NCBI RefSeq assembly: GCF_032854445.1
Contig: NC_088302.1
Location: 26,251,080 to 26,315,079 of the forward strand
DNA from: Liolophura sinensis
Lineage: Eukaryota; Mollusca; Polyplacophora; Chitonida; Chitonidae
Reading direction: 5' to 3'
DNA: 64,000 nucleotides
Of this stretch, positions 58,595 to 64,000 are shown piece by piece; the first letter of the stretch is position 1, and each line of letters begins with the position of its first letter. The translations under genes and the position numbers were made by a program. The notes under the pieces are model-generated. The model did not search any database. It worked only from the letters and a program-made list of their open reading frames with translations, and was not told the origin of the DNA.

Positions 58595-60390
58595 TGTCAG
58601 TGCTAACTTTACCGTGGTACAGTCTGTTCTGATTTACCACCAATAGTTAATTAGACCGTACCTCTAGGTCACTGTATCTGGATTTGCGCACATTGTCAGC
58701 TGATCACGATTATGCCTCATTTCCTGAGTAGATGTCAATCCAGCGCATCTGTACCCAACTGGGTATGGAATGTGGTTGTCTTAGTGTTTGGGTACAATTA
58801 ATTATTTTTGAGCTGAAGGAAACAATCATAGTTTCAAAAATACATCGTTTGAAGTAAATTCCGCTTTGTAAAAATATTTTATTGACCTGCAGTTAAAACA
58901 AACGCTAAATTGTTTTGCACAGGTAACCTCATTTCCCACGAGGCCCGCTTCATCATGATCTCGTGGATGCTTGCCTTTGTAAGAATGCTTAAAGCAGCGT
59001 TAAGCCGGCCATAGTCATCCCGTCAGTAACTCCATCTTCATTTAGACATCACGTTTAGTAGAAAGAATTTAACTGATGTTGACATGTCTTAACTATCAAA
59101 TATATGTGAATTTTAACAGATGATTTCGCCTAAGATTAAAATATTATTGCTTTATGCAGCTGACCAGTTTTCTTTTATCTGCCTTGTATTAAATATAAAT
59201 ATTTATTTTATTAGTTTGTTTTCTTTTATTTTAGTAGTGGTAGTGAGATAAAACACTCAGACCAAGAAACCCACAAATCACCAGGATTTGCCAGGAGTAA
59301 AATAGTACAATGCAAATAAAATGACTCATCAGGAAATCCGATAATATCTGGAGTACGATGTATGAAACGTAACCTCCTTATCAAAATATTTACACACGAA
59401 TGCTGCTTAAAAATATCGGCATTTTCTTGTGTCGACTTATTCCTTCCTGTCGTCTACTCATGAAACTGGTCTGCGACCTTAACTCACTGGTAAAGTACTC
59501 AGAACCAAAACACTGGTTTCCAAATCAGCGCGAAATACACCGTACAACTGAGCTTTCTTAGTCTGCCAAAATTACTAAATGCATGATTTCGAAGTTTCTT
59601 CGTGTTGCAAACTAATAATTCATGGTGCAAAATTATGGACAGCTATCTTGAAATGTAGAAGTCACCCGCCTTTTTCATTTATTGAACATTGAGAGTTATC
59701 TGCCCCTGCTTAAACGATACTCGAAAAACTTTCTTAATATGAAGAAGTGTCCTAACATGTAAAAAAAAGAAAAAAGAAAAAAAATTGGCTTTAAACAAGA
59801 TTTTTCCTAGGAACAAATCGGTCAGTACGGATATTACGTAATCTTTAATCGTGACGTAAACGGTGCTAGATGTCAAAACAATTTTGTACCGTACAGGAAG
59901 AGTACGAATGTGGGACGAGGGCTGTTGTTTTCCTCCCAAAAATGCCCGACCATCGACGGAAAATAAGCATAAAACAATGTGATAATCAAGAGATAATATA
60001 AATATGCCCCCAAAAATGATATGCAATTTCTTTTCCGGTAGGCCCCTACAACTGTTTTCATGTTGCTAATAACCATAATCTACTATTTATGTTTTCACTT
60101 CCTTTTCATGTATCCCTTGATATCCTGGATAAAAAACGATGACTATAGCAAATATTAAAGCCCTTATTTGTAACCAAAACAAATGTGCAATAGGTACTTT
60201 TATTAACTACAAAGCCGACGATTCCCACAATCAAATGCCTGTTTGTGCCACTTTAGTATCCTTCTTCACGTCACAGTCTGAGCTACTTTCAAGTATTTTA
60301 GTTACCAATTTCATACAACATCCTATAAACCTTTTCAGAGTTAACTTTTTAAAAATATATGTATAAACTTATTTCCTTATGTATTTCACA

Positions 60391-60396
60391 TTTATT
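60391..60396 (-). terminator. Candidate poly(A) signal of the TMEM272-like gene
   Basis: AATAAA on the minus strand about 37 bases past the stop codon. Confidence 0.4.
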
Positions 60397-60432
60397 AATC
60401 AGTGATCGATAAAATATTGAAAGCTGATGAGT

Positions 60433-60659
60433 TCACCGTAAGCTACACTGCGTTTTAAGCTTGTATCGCCTCCAACACAAACGTCCCTCGTGTTTCAGAA
60501 GAAAGTAAGTCACAATCAGACTCAGGCCTACTGCGATGGCCACCATCTTAACGACGATGAAAATTTGCGTGTAAAACGTCAGGCCAACTTCCTGCGCACA
60601 TGGTAAATCACGCCTGAAAGGATTCCTGTAATGCGTCAAATGGTAGATTTTCAGTTGAC
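60433..60659 (-). CDS. TMEM272-like gene, exon 4
   Basis: Acceptor tttcatttcag. Encodes QLKIYHLTHYRNPFRRDLPC, the last TM helix and the basic tail. Confidence 0.82.
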
Positions 60660-63328
60660 CTGAAATGAAACAAATATACATGATGTGAAAATCAAATACG
60701 GTACATCCGGTATCTACGTTTTGGTACCATTTAAGTTCCCTATGATGAGGCAAGTGTCTTGGAACGTTTACTTAGGGCTTTTGTCCGATTCAACACTCTC
60801 AATATGCTCTTTATTATCATGCTTTAACAATCTTGTATGCCAAACGTTAAAACTGTGGATCGCTCCAAGATTTCAGTGTTTATCCATGGTAGCTGAACTT
60901 ACCATAGACAATCCAGGCTACAATGGCAAACCCACAGATGATGTTCCACGCCCGCTTCGACCACTCAGTTCCTGGGTCACGTGACAGCTGCTCTGTTTCT
61001 GCCAGCCGATGCACAAGTCCGGTAAACGTGCTACATCCGACGATGTCCAACATACCGCCTATGACAAGGTAAACTGTGAACGTGTTTCCATCGTGACACG
61101 CCCTGAAAAACGCTCCTCCTGTGAACAGAAAGTGTCAAAACTAAACCACATAAAAGCTCTCTGCAATCTTAAATGATTTGTGTTAGCTATTCATATCTGA
61201 ACCATCTGCATCAGAATTTTTACCTGTTGACCAGGTCAATCTGCTGTGCTGCGTGCATGGGATAGTTTCTGATTGAACCATCCTGCAACTATAAAACCAC
61301 AGAAATAAAATTTAATATTTGCACTAAACATTCAGCTCTCTATCGTCCGTGATTTGGTTGCAGTAAGATATATAACATATTATGCTAAGTGTTTTTCGTT
61401 GGTTATTTTAATTTGGTAATAAATAAGAGTTTTTTCGTTTATTTCTTTACTGTTCTATTTTAAACTAAACTTTTCATGGTTATTCTCTTGTAAAAGGCAA
61501 AAACTAAAGCAGTTCCTTATGCGAACAATGCGTTAAATATTTGACCAAAGTCAGCAAGCGAGCGTAAATTTCTGGACCAAACTGGGGTTGTTTCATGAGA
61601 TCTTAATTAAGATGCGAACTCTTTAATGTGCATACATAGACAACTAAGATGCCGTCCTATAGTATCAGTTATTATTCTACTTCTACTATTATTCAAAGTA
61701 GATTGATGATTGTTGATCAACATTGTTGATGACGCCAAGCACTGTTGTGGTAGTGCTCAGTCCTGAAATGCTGAAACACACCATTTTCTCCAGAAATATC
61801 ACGGTGACTTGCACTGTGGTAATGCCGAGAAACGAAATACTGTGTTAAATTAATGGTATTGTCCAAAAATACATGTACTTGATCGCCACATTCAACAGTC
61901 ATAGGAAAAAATATTCTTACCTATCACAAATTGGACCACGGGCATTATAATTCCAAAAGTCAAAGATAGGACGAAAACTGTGAAAGTCTTGACATCTGTA
62001 AAACGTGAAAAATAAGTCGAACTGAAAATACACATAGAAAATGCATTTAAGTCAGCAGAGCACACAATTCATATGCGTCTGACGGTTTGCAAAATGTATT
62101 GTCATCAGCAAAAATAATATTTTGGTCTGATAATACACGATAATATACATATCTGCCTCCACATCACTTCAACAAGCAAAAGAAGAATTTCTCCAGGACA
62201 TTTTAAATCAGCCAGTTATCTTGTAGAGTAAAAATAACCCAACAGGGTTTTACCTCGATTGATAGTCTCTGGTTCAAGTGTCGACCCTGTCCAAAACCAA
62301 ACTTTGATCATGCGTGTTTAGCTTTTTGACAGGTCGAAACGAATGTGAGAAGGATCATGAGAAAATCTCCAGTAGGTGTAGGGACAGTGTGTTAAGTCTG
62401 TGCTCACTGCGTGCACACGCAGTCACGTGGAGGCTAACTGTGAGGTCAGAGGGTGCAGTAAAGGGTCGGTGGCAATATCCTATCAGGCGGAAATGGCCGA
62501 GTGTAATTTAGAGTGAGATTGGTTCACGCTTTTTAATATCTTAAATTACATAAATGAAGAAATTGCCCCTGAAGAATAGTGCTTATGGATTTGAATAAAT
62601 TCAGAAATAACTTGTTCCAAAGGGTTTGCTCCAATGTGAATTGGCAAAATAATAATTTACATTTCTTTCTCCATTTCAATCTTATTTTGCTTTGTTAAAT
62701 ACGGTTGTATATGTACGGTATTTGGCCGAAGTGAAGAAAGATATGGTCCAAACTTTACTTGTAGCCGTTCACTGATGTTAAACGTGTTATAGTCCTCCTC
62801 TTCTAGCTACCGCCTCTCCCTCTCTATAATACCTTTCCTCCCCCAGCCCAAAACTACAGCATCTCGCTCTCCATAAAACCTCTCCTCCTCCCAACACAAA
62901 ACTACAGCCTCCTCCACTCCATAATGCCTCTACTCCTCCCAGCCCAAAACAGCCGGAGCCAAGCTAGTCTTGATTTGATTAAAAGTATTTTAGGATAAGG
63001 GTAAAAAGAAGAATAATGATTAGTTTAGGACTTCATAAATCATATTTTGTGCCAAATATGTCAGTAATGTCATACTATACATACCATTCCAGTTTGAGGA
63101 CATGGATGTGTCCGAGACAAAGCTGTTGGGTTTGTCAAATGTACGAAAGCCCACCATCGCCTCTTCACGAAGACGACGCTCTCCCGATCCACGGAGTTTG
63201 TCCGTTCTGTCATTAATCATCGTCATTGTTACATTTTCTAGGGCTGGGGTGAGTATAAGTTGCGGATCGTGATTACATGACTCCAGCTCGTCTTCAGAAT
63301 GGATAACGCAGCCTGCCAATCGGATCAT
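60433..63328 (-). CDS. Four-TM protein, TMEM272-like, four exons
   Basis: Exons 63328-63085, 61995-61921, 61118-60903 and 60659-60433 total 762 bases, 253 codons plus stop, with GT-AG junctions and consistent phases. A TGA lies in frame three codons before the ATG, which fixes the start. The first 82 residues are hydrophilic and probably cytosolic. TM1 (about 83-107) contains FGIIMPVVQFVIGG and is followed by ACHDGNTFTVYLVIGG, which recalls the IG-x-Y-x-x-xCP-x-x-x-IPIYL motif of TMEM272-like proteins. TM2 is about 118-142, TM3 about 164-185 (AWNIICGFAIVAWIVYG) and TM4 about 207-235. A short basic Cys/Arg/Lys tail ends the protein. The role of TMEM272-like proteins is not established. The family call rests on motif order and topology only. 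Confidence 0.78.
60903..61118 (-). CDS. TMEM272-like gene, exon 3
   Basis: Acceptor gttcacag, donor gtaagt. Encodes GAFFRACHDGNTFTVYLVIG through GFAIVAWIVY. Confidence 0.82.
61921..61995 (-). CDS. TMEM272-like gene, exon 2
   Basis: Acceptor ttttacag, donor gtaaga. Encodes the whole first TM helix, VKTFTVFVLSLTFGIIMPVV and QFVI. Confidence 0.8.
62795..62950. repeat. Pyrimidine-rich tandem repeat, about 3 copies
   Basis: About 55-60-bp units containing CTCCTCCCAGCCCAAAACTA and CTCCATAATGCCTCT, inside intron 1 of the TMEM272-like gene. Confidence 0.75.
63085..63328 (-). CDS. TMEM272-like gene, exon 1
   Basis: From ATG at 63328 to donor gtatgt after AACTGGAATG. Encodes the hydrophilic N-terminus, 81 codons plus one base. 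An in-frame stop lies just upstream of the ATG. Confidence 0.78.
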
Positions 63329-63535
63329 CGTGAATCACATAATTATGACGTTTACTTTGACGTGTCCGGTATGAAATGTTTACACCAAATGACACGTAAA
63401 CCTCTAAACATGCTGTATGCATCACAGGCTTTCACCCAAACAATTACACTTCTGTGTAACAACTGAACAAAATGAGTTCTACACACTTTTCATACGGTCT
63501 AACAAACCTGCCGATGCACTAACATACAACAATCT

Positions 63536-63955
63536 ACTTGTTCCAGATATTAAAAAGTTTATGAAGGTTTGTTATTCTGTCCAATAGACATCGCAATGCA
63601 CAAACTGATGAATCGGTTTGTGTACTTATTTATTTATTTATTTAATATATTCACTCGAGAATACACAAATGCGGCCGCTGTGAGTTCAAGTCCAGCTCAT
63701 GCTGGCTTCCTCTCCGGTCGTACGTTGGAATGTCTGACAGCAACCTGCGGATGGTCGTGGGTTTCCCCCGGGCTCTGCCCCGTTTCCACCCACCATAATG
63801 CTGACGGCCGTCGTATAAGTGAGTACGGCGTAAAACACCAATTAAATAAATATATTAATAACTTGTTCCAGATATTAAAAAGTTTATGAAGTTTTGTTAT
63901 TCTGTCCAATAGACATCGCAATTATTTATTTATTTAATATATTCACTCGAGAATA
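63536..63955. repeat. Direct duplication flanking a SINE
   Basis: 63536-63597 (ACTTGTTCCAGATATTAAAA onward to ATAGACATCGCAAT) recurs at 63861-63922. The following TTTAATATATTCACTCGAGA block at about 63640-63660 recurs at about 63932-63955. The second copy lacks about 33 bases. The duplication is longer than a SINE target-site duplication. Confidence 0.85.
63668..63850 (+). mobile_element. 5'-truncated SINE between duplicated flanks
   Basis: The copy runs from AAATGCGGCCGCTGTGAGTT through the B-box-like region to GGCGTAAAACACCAATTAAA and an AAAT tail. About 15 bases of the ATATTCTTGA block are deleted. Confidence 0.85.
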
Positions 63956-64000
63956 TTTCACTTAAGAGATGCCGGACAAATTTTTTGAGTGGAGGGAAAG

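Larger units (their letters stand above)
56319..60390. other. Gene-free stretch between SLC22-like and TMEM272-like genes
   Basis: No protein-like frame. It holds a possible tRNA-like remnant (57405-57490), a G-run with a deleted SINE (58455-58594) and an A-rich tract (59759-59785). Confidence 0.5.

Overview
The window is metazoan nuclear DNA, most likely from a lophotrochozoan: a mollusc, or possibly a brachiopod. The grounds are intron-split genes with GT-AG junctions, animal-type gene families (SLC22, ZIP, TMEM272-like, Ig-superfamily), about 19 copies or fragments of one tRNA-derived SINE with an (AAAT)n tail, a DIRS-type tyrosine-recombinase retrotransposon, very many minisatellites, and frequent TACATGTA palindromes. 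The species assignment is inference.

Four host genes can be supported, all on the minus strand. (1) 4828-5430: a small single-Ig-domain, single-pass membrane protein. (2) 31456-32541: an intronless 361-residue ZIP (SLC39A1-3 type) transporter homologue that lacks several usual metal ligands. (3) 43949-54836: a complete ten-exon SLC22-type organic ion transporter. All exon phases agree and the spliced frame is 568 codons plus stop. (4) 60433-63328: a four-exon, four-TM protein of 253 residues resembling TMEM272. Nothing ties these four into one pathway; (2) and (3) are both solute carriers.

Layout. 1-6.7 kb: SINEs, a TA microsatellite, a 33-bp array and the Ig gene. 6.7-13.9 kb: a continuous 7.2-kb minisatellite block of three successive unit families (about 37, 47 and 40 bp). 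13.9-31.4 kb: no recognisable gene, with arrays of about 70, 33, 31 and 54 bp and several SINEs. 31.4-32.8 kb: the ZIP gene. 35.5-43.1 kb: a mobile-element cluster with a whole but decayed DIRS element (35549-40202), a decayed LINE (about 41160-42700) and an LTR-type gag fragment cut by a SINE. 43.9-54.8 kb: the SLC22 gene, whose introns hold three large arrays and six SINE pieces. 60.4-63.3 kb: the TMEM272-like gene. The window ends inside a local duplication around a SINE.

The most interesting signals are: the DIRS element with terminal repeats and internal complementary region all readable; the ZIP protein with replaced metal ligands; an intronic minisatellite built from the splice acceptor and first 21 bases of SLC22 exon 6; G-homopolymers at the 5' ends of SINE copies, one inside its target-site duplication; and the 7.2-kb block in which one repeat family can be seen turning into the next. 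I found no evidence for a wholly new multi-gene system.
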